Shown here one piece after another: positions 41,903-51,135 of a stretch of DNA of 55,968 nucleotides (position 1 is its first letter; every line of letters starts with the position of its first letter). This DNA comes from Flavobacteriaceae bacterium. GTDB taxonomy: Bacteria > Bacteroidota > Bacteroidia > Flavobacteriales > Flavobacteriaceae. The stretch is from assembly GCA_013215095.1 (NCBI GenBank), contig JABSPM010000072.1, positions 1 through 55,968 on the forward strand, in the 5' to 3' direction. Made by a program: the position numbers and the translations under genes. The notes beneath the pieces were generated by a model. That model worked only from the letters and a program-made list of their open reading frames with translations, was not told where the DNA came from and searched no databases.

Positions 41903-44005
41903 TTAACTAATATAGTTCCAAATATTACGATATTTATTCATTTCTCGGTAGGTATTTAAAATCGCTTTATGTTCTGATAAACTGAGACTAGGGTCTAGTT
42001 TTAAGATAGATTTGGCATCATGTCTTGCCTGTTCTAAAATGTCCCTGTCTTTTATAATGTCGGCTATACGTAAATTGAGTACACCACTTTGTTGTGTGCC
42101 CATAATATCACCTGGGCCGCGAAGCTTAAGGTCTACTTCTGCAATTTCAAAACCATCACTAGAGCGCACCATGGTCTCTAATCTTGTTTTACTATCATTA
42201 CTCAGTTTATGACTGGTCATTAAAATGCAATAACTTTGCTCTGCGCCTCGACCTACACGTCCTCTAAGTTGATGCAATTGTGATAAGCCAAAGCGTTCTG
42301 CACTTTCTATAATCATTACCGAAGCATTCGGAACGTTAACCCCAACTTCTATTACTGTTGTGGCAACCATGATATTGGTTTTATGGTCAAAAAAACGCTG
42401 CATCTCGTAATCTTTGTCTGCTGGTTTCATTTTGCCATGCACAATAGAAATTTGATAGTTTGGCGTAGGAAATTCTCGAGAAATACTTTCGTAACCATCC
42501 ATCAGGTCCTTGTAATCCATGGTTTCACTTTCTTGAATTAATGGGTACACAACATAAATTTGTCTGCCTTTTGCAATTTCATCTTTCATAAACCGAAATA
42601 CTTTAAGACGATTGTTGTCGTAGCGATGCACTGTTTTTATTGGTTTTCTGCCTGCTGGTAGTTCATCAATTATAGAAAGGTCTAGATTGCCATAAACAGA
42701 CATGGCTAAAGTTCTTGGAATAGGTGTTGCTGTCATGACTAAAACATTTGGAGGTAGTTCATTTTTGTGCCATAATTTAGACCGTTGTTTTACCCCAAAA
42801 CGGTGCTGTTCGTCAATAATTGCAAGCCCCAAATTTTTAAATTTAACCTTGTCTTCGAGCAGAGCATGTGTGCCAATTAAGATTTGAATTTCTCCATTTT
42901 CAAGTCTCTTATGAAGTTCTCGTCGTTTAGAGGTCTTAGTTGAACCTGTGAGAATTTCTAATTCTATATTTAGTGTTTTACAGTACTCGGTTAGACCGTT
43001 AAAATGTTGTATGGCTAAAATCTCAGTAGGCGCCATTAGGCAGGCTTGAAAATCATTGTCAAGAGCCATAAGTGTTGACATAAAGGCAACTATAGTTTTT
43101 CCAGAGCCTACATCGCCTTGTAAAAGACGATTCATTTGCGCATTGCTCCCTAAATCGGCTCTAATTTCTCTTAGAACACGTTTTTGTGCGTTAGTTAACT
43201 CAAAGGGTAAATGATGCTTATAGAATGTATTAAGGTAATCGCCAACTTTTTCAAAATTAAAGCCTCTTATCTTTGATTTATGAATCATGTTTTTTAAAAC
43301 AAGCTGCAATTGGATATAAAAGAGTTCTTCAAATTTTAACCGAAATTGAGCACGTCCAAGCAGTTCCTGTGTTTTTGGGAAATGTATATTGAAAAGTGCA
43401 TCACTTTTGGATAGTAATTGATGTTTTTGAAGTATGTTTTTTGATAAAGTCTCAGCAAAGCGACCTTTGGTGTCCAGAAATAATTGCTGCATGATCTTGC
43501 ATATTACTTTGTTTGTAATCCCCTTATTAGAGAGTTGCTCTGTTGAAGGGTAGACCGCTTGCATTGATGAACGTAAATTTTTTTTATGATCGTCCAATAA
43601 TTCTAACTCTGGATGTGGCATATTGAATTTTCCATTAAACCAATTGGTCTTTCCAAATATCACATAGGGTTTGTTTTTACGCAATTGTTCTTTAATCCAT
43701 TTTTGACCTCTGAACCAAACCAGCTGCATAGTTCCTGTATCATCTCTAAATTCAGCCACAAGTCTTTTACCCCGCTTTTGGGCGACTTCTTTAAGATTTA
43801 TAATTTCGCCAACAATTTGTACTTCTGATGTATTGCGTTGTAGTTGATTTATTTTATAATAGTGTGTGCGGTCGATGTATCTGTTAGGGAAGAGGTTTAT
43901 TAAGTCTTGATATGTATGTATATCAAGTTCTTTACGCAGTAAATCTGCCCGATTTGGACCAACGCCTTTGAGATAATCTATAGGAGTTTGTAGTGTAATG
44001 TTCAA
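41903..44005 (-). CDS. recG: ATP-dependent DNA helicase RecG
   Basis: The product is 700 residues, standard RecG length. The N-terminal wedge/OB region includes YLKGVGPNRADLLRKELDI and QLVWFRGQKWI. The helicase motifs follow: LLQGDVGSGKTIVAFMSTL (motif I), LAIIDEQHRFGVKQR (II, DEQH as in RecG), VMTATPIPRTLAMSVYGNLD (III), and QLHQLRGRVGRGAEQSYCIL (VI). DLKLRGPGDIMGTQQSG is the TRG-like C-terminal signature. RecG reverses stalled replication forks and processes Holliday junctions. Single gene, transcribed away from the decayed gene at 44077. Start at 44005 (MNITLQTPIDYLKGVGP). Confidence 0.97.
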   Translation of the reverse strand: MNITLQTPIDYLKGVGPNRADLLRKELDIHTYQDLINLFPNRYIDRTHYYKINQLQRNTSEVQIVGEIINLKEVAQKRGKRLVAEFRDDTGTMQLVWFRGQKWIKEQLRKNKPYVIFGKTNWFNGKFNMPHPELELLDDHKKNLRSSMQAVYPSTEQLSNKGITNKVICKIMQQLFLDTKGRFAETLSKNILQKHQLLSKSDALFNIHFPKTQELLGRAQFRLKFEELFYIQLQLVLKNMIHKSKIRGFNFEKVGDYLNTFYKHHLPFELTNAQKRVLREIRADLGSNAQMNRLLQGDVGSGKTIVAFMSTLMALDNDFQACLMAPTEILAIQHFNGLTEYCKTLNIELEILTGSTKTSKRRELHKRLENGEIQILIGTHALLEDKVKFKNLGLAIIDEQHRFGVKQRSKLWHKNELPPNVLVMTATPIPRTLAMSVYGNLDLSIIDELPAGRKPIKTVHRYDNNRLKVFRFMKDEIAKGRQIYVVYPLIQESETMDYKDLMDGYESISREFPTPNYQISIVHGKMKPADKDYEMQRFFDHKTNIMVATTVIEVGVNVPNASVMIIESAERFGLSQLHQLRGRVGRGAEQSYCILMTSHKLSNDSKTRLETMVRSSDGFEIAEVDLKLRGPGDIMGTQQSGVLNLRIADIIKDRDILEQARHDAKSILKLDPSLSLSEHKAILNTYREMNKYRNIWNYIS

Positions 44006-44076
44006 TGGATTTTTAATTAATCTAGAGCTTTATCGCTTTATAAAAATAATATTGTGCAAATTATTAAACTTAACTA

Positions 44077-45031
44077 ATGAAAACAACTAAATTAAAACTA
44101 GCTTTAAATTCTTTGCTTCTTTCCTTAATAATTCTTTTGATTTATAATGACAGCAGCGATGATTCAGGAAAAGGAGTGTAAACTCCAGTGCTAGAAGTAG
44201 CCGGAGAAATACCTGCATTTGATGCTAATGATGTTCTGAGTTTTTCGGCATTACATACTCTAGAGGTGTCAGCCTTAAATTTAACGGGTAACCTTAATAT
44301 TTTAGCAAGTTAAAATGTTGAAGTTTCTCTTGATGACACTTAATTTTTGTCGAATATATATCTTATACCTGAAGCCACTTGGTGATACCCTTACGATTTA
44401 TATAAGGTTTGCTCCAGGTGAGAATGCTGTTGGTACAAGCAGTGGAATCGTTACTTTTTCTAGTAACCAAGCTGCTATAATTACAAAATTTTTATTGGGA
44501 GTTGGCGTAAGTATTGCACCGATGATTACTGTAAGTCAGAATGCATTGCAATTTGATACTACCGAAATAAAGGAATCATTCGCATCCTAGCAGATTGTTG
44601 TTAGCGGTGCTAATTTAGAAACTAGTATTAATCTTATGGCGTAAGAGGACTTCAAAGTTTCTTTAGATGATGAGATGTTTAGTGATAGTTTTAGTATTGC
44701 AATTGAAGCGGTTAATTCTGAGAATACGATATACTTTAGATTTGAACCAATGACAGATGGGTGGATTACGGGGACACTTGATATATAAAATATGGATGCT
44801 GAAAATAGTGAGGTAGCACTTTCAGGCACCGCCACACCAGTTGTAAATAACTGTTTAACTTTTGATGCACAAGCGTTTGGTTTTGGTTTTAATCAGTCTG
44901 CTGAGGGTACTTTTAATTTTCCAGTTGATATGAGCTCTATTAGAGCCATCAAAATGCATTTGCAGATAGATTGTCCATCTGCGTGTTATGATCATTACGC
45001 AGCCTCTACTGATGTAGTCTTAAAAAAGTAA
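44077..45031 (+). pseudogene. Heavily decayed secreted protein gene with choice-of-anchor (ASPM/Hydin-like) repeats
   Basis: It starts MKTTKLKLALNSLLLSLIIL, a lipoprotein-like signal. In-frame stops follow GKGV, NILAS, SLDDT, KESFAS, INLMA and GTLDI (five TAA and one TAG), and there is one frameshift near 44383. Between them the sequence reads as two degenerate copies of a surface beta-sandwich repeat: LTIYIRFAPGENAVGTSSGI and later TIYFRFEPMTDGWITGTL. The last part, CLTFDAQAFGFGFNQSAEGT, then MKMHL-like text (IRAIKMHLQIDCPSACYDHY) resembles the start of a PNGase F-like domain and is cut short. The original was probably a large T9SS-type surface protein. It is certainly non-functional as read. 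Confidence 0.75.
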
Positions 45032-45335
45032 TATAGCAATTTCTGTACCAACAATTACGGATTAATATCTATAAATGAGATAGATATAACAAAATCGTGT
45101 TTTTACATGCTTTTTTTATGTCATTAATTTTGCTTTTAACACGGATATTAGGATATTTAAACCACTTTCTATTAGAAGGTACTATAAAAGAAAAGATGTT
45201 TTTTTTCTTTAAATAAAGTAGAGCAAAAAGTATAGTTGTAGCTGCGGTTTTTTTTACTGAAAGAGAATGGAGAAAAGAGCCTTTTATTCAAGTCATTTCA
45301 GATGGAAAAAGGTATTAAACGATTTAAAATAAGAT
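45032..45335. other. Intergenic region before the patatin gene
   Basis: About 300 bp of AT-rich DNA with no gene and no clear TAnnTTTG box. It is probably the tail of the decayed gene plus the patatin promoter. Confidence 0.5.
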
Positions 45336-46241
45336 ATGAGAGCATTAGTTATATCAGGTGGTGGAAGTAAAGGTGCCTTTGCTGGAGGGGTTGCACAATT
45401 TCTTATGGAAGAAAAGCATCGCCATTATGATATGTTTTTGGGGACCTCTACTGGTAGCCTATTAATTCCACATTTGGCAACAGGTAACTTAGCAAAGCTA
45501 TATAAGATTTATACCAATGTTACGCAGCGCGATATTTTTAGTGTTAATCCATTTGTACAACGCAAAAAAGGAGATCGAGAATATGTATCTATAAACTTTA
45601 TGAATTCACTTTGGCAATTTATAAAATTGAAAAGAACCTTTGGGGAGAGTAAAGCTTTAAGACGTTATATAAAGAAACAATTTTCTAAAGAAGAGTTTGA
45701 TCTAATTCGACAAAACTGTAAAGATGTTGTGGTAACAGTGTCTAACTTATCTAAAAATAGAGTGGAGTACAAATCTATTAACGATTTTGACTATGAAACA
45801 TTCTGTGATTGGATATGGATTTCATGCAACTATATACCGTTTATGTCTTTAGTTACTGTTAATGGATTTGAATATGCTGATGGAGGTTTGGGTTGTGTAA
45901 TTCCTATTAGAGAAGCCATTTTAAGAGGGGCAACAGAAGTTGATGCTATTGTTTTAGAGTCCGAACAAATACAACGACAGAAAGTGCTGGGTAAAAATCC
46001 ATTTTCATTAATGCTAAGCTTGTTTTCACATTTGTTGGATCAAGTAGAACGCAGCGATATTGAAATCGGTAAACTTGCCGCCAAACATCGCAATGTAAAG
46101 CTTAATATCTATTATACGCCAACAACGCTTACCGAGAATTCCTTGATTTTTAGCAAACGATTAATGACCAAGTGGTGGCAAGATGGTTTTGATTATGCAA
46201 AATATAAACATGGAGAGCCACCAAGTAATGAACTCAAATAA
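45336..46241 (+). CDS. Patatin-like phospholipase family protein
   Basis: The product is 301 residues. The oxyanion-hole glycines are in LVISGGGSKGAFAGG, the nucleophile Ser in the elbow FLGTSTGSLL, and the Asp of the Ser-Asp dyad in YADGGLGCVIPI. The length and layout fit bacterial patatin-like acyl hydrolases. There is no signal peptide, so it is probably cytosolic or membrane-associated. The C-terminus (YAKYKHGEPPSNELK) is hydrophilic. It stands alone: the next gene is convergent and separated by 3 bp. The lipid substrate is unknown. Confidence 0.92.
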   Translation: MRALVISGGGSKGAFAGGVAQFLMEEKHRHYDMFLGTSTGSLLIPHLATGNLAKLYKIYTNVTQRDIFSVNPFVQRKKGDREYVSINFMNSLWQFIKLKRTFGESKALRRYIKKQFSKEEFDLIRQNCKDVVVTVSNLSKNRVEYKSINDFDYETFCDWIWISCNYIPFMSLVTVNGFEYADGGLGCVIPIREAILRGATEVDAIVLESEQIQRQKVLGKNPFSLMLSLFSHLLDQVERSDIEIGKLAAKHRNVKLNIYYTPTTLTENSLIFSKRLMTKWWQDGFDYAKYKHGEPPSNELK

Positions 46242-46244
46242 GAG

Positions 46245-46769
46245 TTAGTTCCATATGTTGCTAACTTCTTCCTTTATAAAAGAAAGTGCAGCGTCACTAG
46301 GAGCATGTTTTTCCATCATTTCAGTTAAAACAACTTCTCGTAACTTATCAGCAGTATCTGTTTTTTCTAATAAACCGGCTTTTCTAATAAGTTGAATAGT
46401 GGCATTTTTTGCAGCAGTAATGATACTCCAACATTTATCTGTCATATATATTTGTTGTGATAAATTGTGTTCAAATTCTTGCTCTATTGCAGCAATAAGC
46501 AAACTTTCATAACTATCTTTATCTGACGAATTAGGAACTACTCGAATTAAAAGTTTACTAGGTGTAATACGTTCTAAAAATAACGTCATTCTTTCATAGG
46601 CCTGAAGTCTTGTGGGTAAGGTGTTTGTCTGCAGGTCTTTATGTAGTAGAAAGCGTCTTCTGCCATCTTCGTTTTTTGTGTGTTCTTTGAAGAAGTAATA
46701 TGCAATCATTCCAGTAATTAGTGCAGGTACAGCATAAAGTAAGCCTTGAAAAAATATCTCGATTTCCAT
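46245..46769 (-). CDS. Conserved membrane-anchored protein of unknown function
   Basis: The product is 174 residues from the ATG at 46769 (MEIEIFFQGLLYAVPALITG), preferred over an upstream in-frame start because the following membrane helix (about residues 8-27) then sits at the N-terminus. The remainder is a soluble helical domain: LPTRLQAYERMTLFLERITP, then LLIAAIEQEFEHNLSQQIYM and APSDAALSFIKEEVSNIW. This layout is recalled as a conserved flavobacterial family of unknown role, usually a single gene. No catalytic motif was seen. It ends 3 bp from the end of the patatin gene. Confidence 0.75.
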   Translation of the reverse strand: MEIEIFFQGLLYAVPALITGMIAYYFFKEHTKNEDGRRRFLLHKDLQTNTLPTRLQAYERMTLFLERITPSKLLIRVVPNSSDKDSYESLLIAAIEQEFEHNLSQQIYMTDKCWSIITAAKNATIQLIRKAGLLEKTDTADKLREVVLTEMMEKHAPSDAALSFIKEEVSNIWN

Positions 46770-46862
46770 ATATATAATTTGAAATACAAACTTAACGCCT
46801 TTCATTTTATTGCACAAGTAATTTACATAATAGGATGAAAAGCGCATTTGTTTTGATGACAA

Positions 46863-47271
46863 AGTACATTACATAAATCGGAAGTACAAGCACAGTTTAA
46901 TAGCCTTAATTTTGAAAAAATAATCTTGATTTATAAGAAACTAACTTTATTGAATTGTTTTTCAGAATTAGTAGAGTTTTCATTATCAAATTTTTTAGTT
47001 AGTATGCCAAGAGTAGATCTTTTGACGACATACTCTTATGCATTTCTCATAGTTTTAGGAATTTTAACGAGTAGTAATTGTTTTAAAAGGAATGTAAACC
47101 GAGAGTTAGGTGTTAAACATTGGAGTAACATTTTCGATATAGCAATGCTACCATTAGAAGAAACCGTCAATAGATTTAGGTGTCTAAAAAATCTGAATAT
47201 AGGCTTGCTCATTCGGTTCAAGACACGTTGCGTTAAGTGAGTCAGTTTTTAGAGTTTTGTATGTAAACTGT
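46863..47271. other. Gap with a doubtful + strand frame
   Basis: About 400 bp without a supported gene. A frame at 46926-47240 (104 codons) has no recognisable content and no promoter box; the reverse strand is interrupted by stops. It may be the remnant of a lost insertion or gene. Confidence 0.35.
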
Positions 47272-47985
47272 TTATTCAATAATTTCTACATTTCTAATAT
47301 ATATATTTTGAAGAGGCCAATCGGCATTATCAGTTTTTTGGGCTGCAATGCTATCTACAACCTCCATACCTCTAATCACTTTTCCGAAAATAGTATAATC
47401 GCCATCTAGGTAATAGGCACCTGGATGTTGCTGTACGATAAAAAATTCAAAAGGTGACGCTAATTTATATGGGTTATCAATGTCGCTGCTCGGCATGCTT
47501 ATAACGCCTCTATCGTGTTTGTAGCCTTTTTTGATGTCTGTTGGAAGTAGATATTTGCCAATTTTTTTGCGTTTACGTGCCGTTTTGCGATCATCACTAT
47601 TGCCTGCTTGAATCATGAAATTATCAATTACACGATAAAATTGAGTGTCGTTGAAATACTTTTGTTTAGTTAAAAAAATAAAGTTTGCGCGATGGTATTT
47701 GGTTGTATTAAATAATAAAATATCAATGGTTCCAAAATCTGTAGTGATGCGCACTTTATTCTCTTTATGCTTTTTTTCATATTCTGAAAAGAACGCTATA
47801 GCTTTGTTATTATCAAGTACTGGGTGTTGACGTTCAGGAGATTGTTTTTCTTTTGCTTGCTTGTTATTAGAGGTTTTTGTTTCTTTTCGTACTGCAGGTG
47901 TTGGTGTTTTTGTAGAAGATTTTTTATCTTCACAGCTTAGTATTAGTAAACAAAATATACCTAAAATAGTAGACCTTATATTCAT
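47272..47985 (-). CDS. Cyclophilin-type peptidyl-prolyl isomerase lipoprotein
   Basis: The product is 237 residues from the ATG at 47985 (MNIRSTILGIFCLLILSCED), with lipobox LILSC. A Lys/Thr/Gln-rich linker (about residues 20-70) leads to the cyclophilin domain: RITTDFGTIDILLFN, then FNDTQFYRVIDNFMIQAGN, RGVISMPSSD and DYTIFGKVIRGMEVVDSIA. FYRVI replaces the usual FHRVI. It should catalyse proline isomerisation in the periplasm, anchored to a membrane. An alternative start 12 bases upstream is possible. The start codon overlaps, on the opposite strand, that of the Nudix gene. Confidence 0.9.
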   Translation of the reverse strand: MNIRSTILGIFCLLILSCEDKKSSTKTPTPAVRKETKTSNNKQAKEKQSPERQHPVLDNNKAIAFFSEYEKKHKENKVRITTDFGTIDILLFNTTKYHRANFIFLTKQKYFNDTQFYRVIDNFMIQAGNSDDRKTARKRKKIGKYLLPTDIKKGYKHDRGVISMPSSDIDNPYKLASPFEFFIVQQHPGAYYLDGDYTIFGKVIRGMEVVDSIAAQKTDNADWPLQNIYIRNVEIIE

Positions 47986-48625
47986 GAACTTTAACACATT
48001 TTTATTAGATGTTTCAAAAATAGAAAAAGCTAAGCTTCCAGCCCAAGTTTCGCAGTTTAAAATGTCTCCACCCTTCAGGGCACAACTTATAGAAAAGCAA
48101 AAAGAACGTATTAAAGGCGCTAAACAGGCAGGTGTAATGGCTTTATTTTATCCAGATGCCAATGAAAATACGAAATTGGCGTTAATTTTAAGGAATACAT
48201 ATAAAGGTGTGCATTCTGCACAAATAGGATTTCCTGGAGGTAAATTTGAGACTGTTGATACATCTTTAAAAGCTACCGCTTTGCGCGAAACCTTTGAAGA
48301 AATTGGAGTGCCAATACAGCAAATTGATGTGATAAAACAATTGACAGAACTTTATATTCCTCCTAGTAATTTCTATGTGCAACCTTATATTGGGGTTATA
48401 AGACAAACACCTCATTTTGTGAAGCAAGAAACCGAAGTTAGTGAAATTGTAGAAGTGTTACTGTCCGATTTTTTAGATGATAAGGCGGTTACCGCTCATG
48501 AAGTTCAAACTTCTCATAATGCTATTGTTGAAGTTCCAGCCTTTGAACTTAATGGTCATATTGTTTGGGGAGCAACTGCAATGATATTGAGTGAAATAAA
48601 AGATCTCTTCAAGATACTGTCATAA
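47984..48625 (+). CDS. Nudix hydrolase, CoA pyrophosphatase-like
   Basis: The product is 213 residues from ATG 47984 (MNFNTFLLDVSKIEKAKLPA). The upstream continuation of the frame lies inside the opposite gene and is not used. The Nudix box is GGKFETVDTSLKATALRETF with the REx2EE core RETFEEIG. It is preceded by GVHSAQIGFPGG, the UPF0035 extension that marks CoA diphosphatases (YeaB/NUDT7 group), and RNTYKG precedes that. It would hydrolyse CoA to phosphopantetheine and 3',5'-ADP. Cytosolic. The start codon overlaps that of the divergent PPIase gene. Confidence 0.9.
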   Translation: MNFNTFLLDVSKIEKAKLPAQVSQFKMSPPFRAQLIEKQKERIKGAKQAGVMALFYPDANENTKLALILRNTYKGVHSAQIGFPGGKFETVDTSLKATALRETFEEIGVPIQQIDVIKQLTELYIPPSNFYVQPYIGVIRQTPHFVKQETEVSEIVEVLLSDFLDDKAVTAHEVQTSHNAIVEVPAFELNGHIVWGATAMILSEIKDLFKILS

Positions 48626-48792
48626 TATCTATTGGTGCATCATCATAGCATAAGCGTAATTAAATTATAAAGGATACGTTAAGCTTCAATTGTCTTGTGT
48701 TTTGCTGAATCACTTTTTTGAGTGATGTTAATTATACGTTTTAGAGAAATTACTGCTTTGAAGTAAATAGAATCAAAATCAAAAAAAACATG

Positions 48793-48800
48793 TACTTTTG
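48793..48800 (+). promoter_or_regulatory. TAnnTTTG box before the acyltransferase gene
   Basis: TACTTTTG at 48793-48800 matches the -7 consensus, 34 bp before the start codon at 48834. No TTTG at the ideal -33 distance was found. Confidence 0.4.
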
Positions 48801-48833
48801 CCTTCTCTAAACTAATTAATCAAACTAAGTTCT

Positions 48834-49631
48834 ATGGGGTTATTTAAGAAAAATCCTTTTGGTCATTACCTTATATTAAAAAAATGGCTAATCCGTATCG
48901 CAGGCGCTATAACTCATAGGCGTTATAGAGGGTTTAATGATCTTCAGATTGAAGGTTCTCAAGTGCTTCGTGATTTGCCAGAAACCAATGTGCTTTTTAT
49001 ATCCAATCATCAAACGTATTTTGCGGATGTAGTAGCCATGTTTCATGTGTTTAATGCGAGCTTGAGCGGACGTGATGATAATATTAAAAATATAGGATAT
49101 TTATGGAATCCTAAATTGAATCTATATTATGTTGCTGCGAAAGAGACAATGAAAGCAGGCTTGCTTCCAAAAATATTAGCATATGCTGGTTCTATAAGTA
49201 TTGATAGAACTTGGAGAGCTGCCGGAAAAGATGTAAATAGGCAGGTGAAAATGAGTGATATTACCAATATTAAGCGCGCCTTAGGTGATGGTTGGGTAAT
49301 TACGTTTCCGCAAGGTACGACAACTCCTTTTAAGCCTATTAGAAAAGGAACGGCTCATATTATCAAACATTACAAGCCTATTGTTGTGCCTATTGTTATT
49401 GATGGCTTTAGACGTTCTTTTGATAAGAAAGGAATTCGTGTCAAAAAGAAAAATATTCTACAAACTATGGAAATCAAACAGCCTTTAGATATCGATTACG
49501 ATACCGTCACAGTACAGGAGATTGTGGAAAAAATTGAATATGCTATTGAGCAACATCCTTCATTTTTAAAGGTTATCCCAGAGTCTGAGTTATTGGCGCA
49601 AGAGGAGTTGAATAAGCAACGAGAGTTTTAA
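48834..49631 (+). CDS. 1-acyl-sn-glycerol-3-phosphate acyltransferase family protein (PlsC-like)
   Basis: The product is 265 residues. The acyltransferase motif I region is FISNHQTYFADVV: His59 is followed by Asp after five residues instead of the classical four, a variant seen in flavobacterial homologues. The phosphate-binding block is WVITFPQGTTTPFKPIRKGT, and IVVPIVIDGFRRSFDKKG is the later conserved strand. The N-terminus has no long membrane helix. It would acylate lysophosphatidate or a related lipid at the inner membrane. It ends 9 bp from the convergent anti-sigma-like gene. Confidence 0.88.
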   Translation: MGLFKKNPFGHYLILKKWLIRIAGAITHRRYRGFNDLQIEGSQVLRDLPETNVLFISNHQTYFADVVAMFHVFNASLSGRDDNIKNIGYLWNPKLNLYYVAAKETMKAGLLPKILAYAGSISIDRTWRAAGKDVNRQVKMSDITNIKRALGDGWVITFPQGTTTPFKPIRKGTAHIIKHYKPIVVPIVIDGFRRSFDKKGIRVKKKNILQTMEIKQPLDIDYDTVTVQEIVEKIEYAIEQHPSFLKVIPESELLAQEELNKQREF

Positions 49632-49640
49632 GCCAAGCGT

Positions 49641-50276
49641 CTATATTTCTAACTTTTTGAGTTCGTTGTAATTATTATTCAGCCTTTTTGTTAAAATGCC
49701 ATAAAGAAGCTTGTAAAATAACCAAATAGCGGTTACAAAAGCTGCGGTTGTGATAAATGCTATAGCAGAAATTACTACGAGTTCGGTGTCTTTTGAGCCT
49801 TCTAATTTTGCAGCAATTTTTGGGTCGTTCTGCGATGTGTAAAACAAGCCAATGACCATACATAAGAAGGCAAAAACGAGATTGTAAGCCACGTAATATT
49901 TTATGATTTTTCGGGTTTTTAAGATACTTTCCATAAGTTTCTTGGCATTGTCTGTAACCAAAATGGATTTGTGAGCTTTAAAGAGTAAATAAACAAATAA
50001 AATAATAATTCCAAAGCTTATAAATGTAAGCCAATTTAAAATATTGACGTTCTCATAAATAGCGTTCATTTTGTTATTGTAGTCCTGAGAGGAAAATAAA
50101 GGAATACTATTGATAATACTCCAGAATATTAATTCTCCAATACTTATATAAAATAGCATTTTAACAATGCTTGAGGACTTCTTTTGTAGCATATTATAAA
50201 TGTCTTCAGAACACTTTTTGGTGAAGTACTCGTCTTGCTTTTGCCAATCCTTTTTTAATAGTTCTAATTCATCCAT
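49641..50276 (-). CDS. Membrane protein partner of the ECF sigma factor (probable anti-sigma factor)
   Basis: The product is 211 residues. The N-terminal 35 residues are cytosolic and charged (MDELELLKKDWQKQDEYFTK); four hydrophobic segments follow (about residues 40-60, 80-100, 125-148 and 168-192). No canonical anti-sigma zinc motif is present. The gene starts 4 bp after the ECF sigma factor gene in the same direction, and the N-terminus beginning LKKDWQKQ is usual in such flavobacterial partners. It probably holds the sigma factor inactive at the membrane; this is inferred from position. Confidence 0.75.
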   Translation of the reverse strand: MDELELLKKDWQKQDEYFTKKCSEDIYNMLQKKSSSIVKMLFYISIGELIFWSIINSIPLFSSQDYNNKMNAIYENVNILNWLTFISFGIIILFVYLLFKAHKSILVTDNAKKLMESILKTRKIIKYYVAYNLVFAFLCMVIGLFYTSQNDPKIAAKLEGSKDTELVVISAIAFITTAAFVTAIWLFYKLLYGILTKRLNNNYNELKKLEI

Positions 50277-50280
50277 AGGG

Positions 50281-50775
50281 TTACGGATTTAATATGGTTT
50301 TAAGTTTCTTTTTCACACGATTCATTTTGACTCTTGCATTCACTTCACTTATACCTAGGGTTTCACTTATTTCCTTATAATTCTTGTCTTCCAGATATAG
50401 GAATACAAGCGCTTTTTCAATGTCATTCAATTGATGAACAGCTTTATACAGTAATTTTAATTGTTGTTCTTCAGTGTCATCGTATTCTTCAGTTTTAATT
50501 TTAAATTGAACACCGTCATAGTCTTGCGTTTTGATATTGCGTTTGCTTTTTCTATAGAGGGTAATGGCTGTATTTAATCCTACTCTATACATCCATGTGC
50601 TAAATTTGGAATCGCCTCTAAACTTTGGATATGCTTTCCAAAGTTGTATTGTGATTTCTTGAAACAAATCATTGTGAGCATCTTGATTATTAGTGTATAA
50701 TCGGCATACCTTATGCACAATGTTTTGGTGCTCTTCTAGCAATTTAACAAAGCTATGTTCTAGTTCTTTATTCAA
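50281..50775 (-). CDS. RNA polymerase ECF-type sigma factor
   Basis: The product is 164 residues, the standard two-domain ECF length. Region 2 covers residues of about 12-80 (HNDLFQEITIQLWKAYPKFR, then KFSTWMYRVGLNTAITLYRK), region 4 about 105-160 (LNDIEKALVFLYLEDKNYKE, then ISETLGISEVNARVKMNRVK). It is a cytosolic transcription factor directing RNA polymerase to an unknown regulon. The probable membrane anti-sigma partner is encoded 4 bp downstream. No extra C-terminal domain. No copy of a recognisable target promoter could be named. Confidence 0.93.
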   Translation of the reverse strand: MNKELEHSFVKLLEEHQNIVHKVCRLYTNNQDAHNDLFQEITIQLWKAYPKFRGDSKFSTWMYRVGLNTAITLYRKSKRNIKTQDYDGVQFKIKTEEYDDTEEQQLKLLYKAVHQLNDIEKALVFLYLEDKNYKEISETLGISEVNARVKMNRVKKKLKTILNP

Positions 50776-51135
50776 TCTTACTTGGTTAGTTATGTAATAA
50801 GTAGTGTAATTGTTTGAAATGTTACAACTATGATAAAATAATGTTTAAAATTAGCTTTTCTATGTCAGATTTCGAAAACTTGATGTTGTATTTTTTTATT
50901 CTATCTTCTCTATGTGTTTTTGTGTAAACGATTTAGGGATCGTGTTTTGTTTTTAGTGCGTGGTGTGAGTTTGAGTGAATATATGAATTACTGAAAGCAC
51001 TGGATTGGATGTTCGTAAATTTCCTGGGTTTTATCGGGTGTTATGGTTGCTTATGTCTAGTTAATGCTTTAATTTCAGAGTTAGTGCTCTAGAATTTTAG
51101 CCGAAATCATTGAAAAATAACTTTTGATAAGTGTC
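50776..51135. other. Intergenic region between the sigma factor and proC
   Basis: About 360 bp, AT-rich, with no gene seen on either strand. It must hold the sigma factor promoter. A GTTGTAACATTT segment on the - strand near 50823 may be part of it. Confidence 0.45.

Noticed and set aside
46926-47240. 104-codon + strand frame between the membrane protein and PPIase genes
   Set aside because: No recognisable family, no promoter box, unusual composition; the other strand in the same place is broken. Too weak to list as a gene.
47861-47983. Upstream extension of the Nudix frame to 47861
   Set aside because: It would overlap the PPIase lipoprotein signal region on the other strand; family members begin at the equivalent of MNFNTFL.
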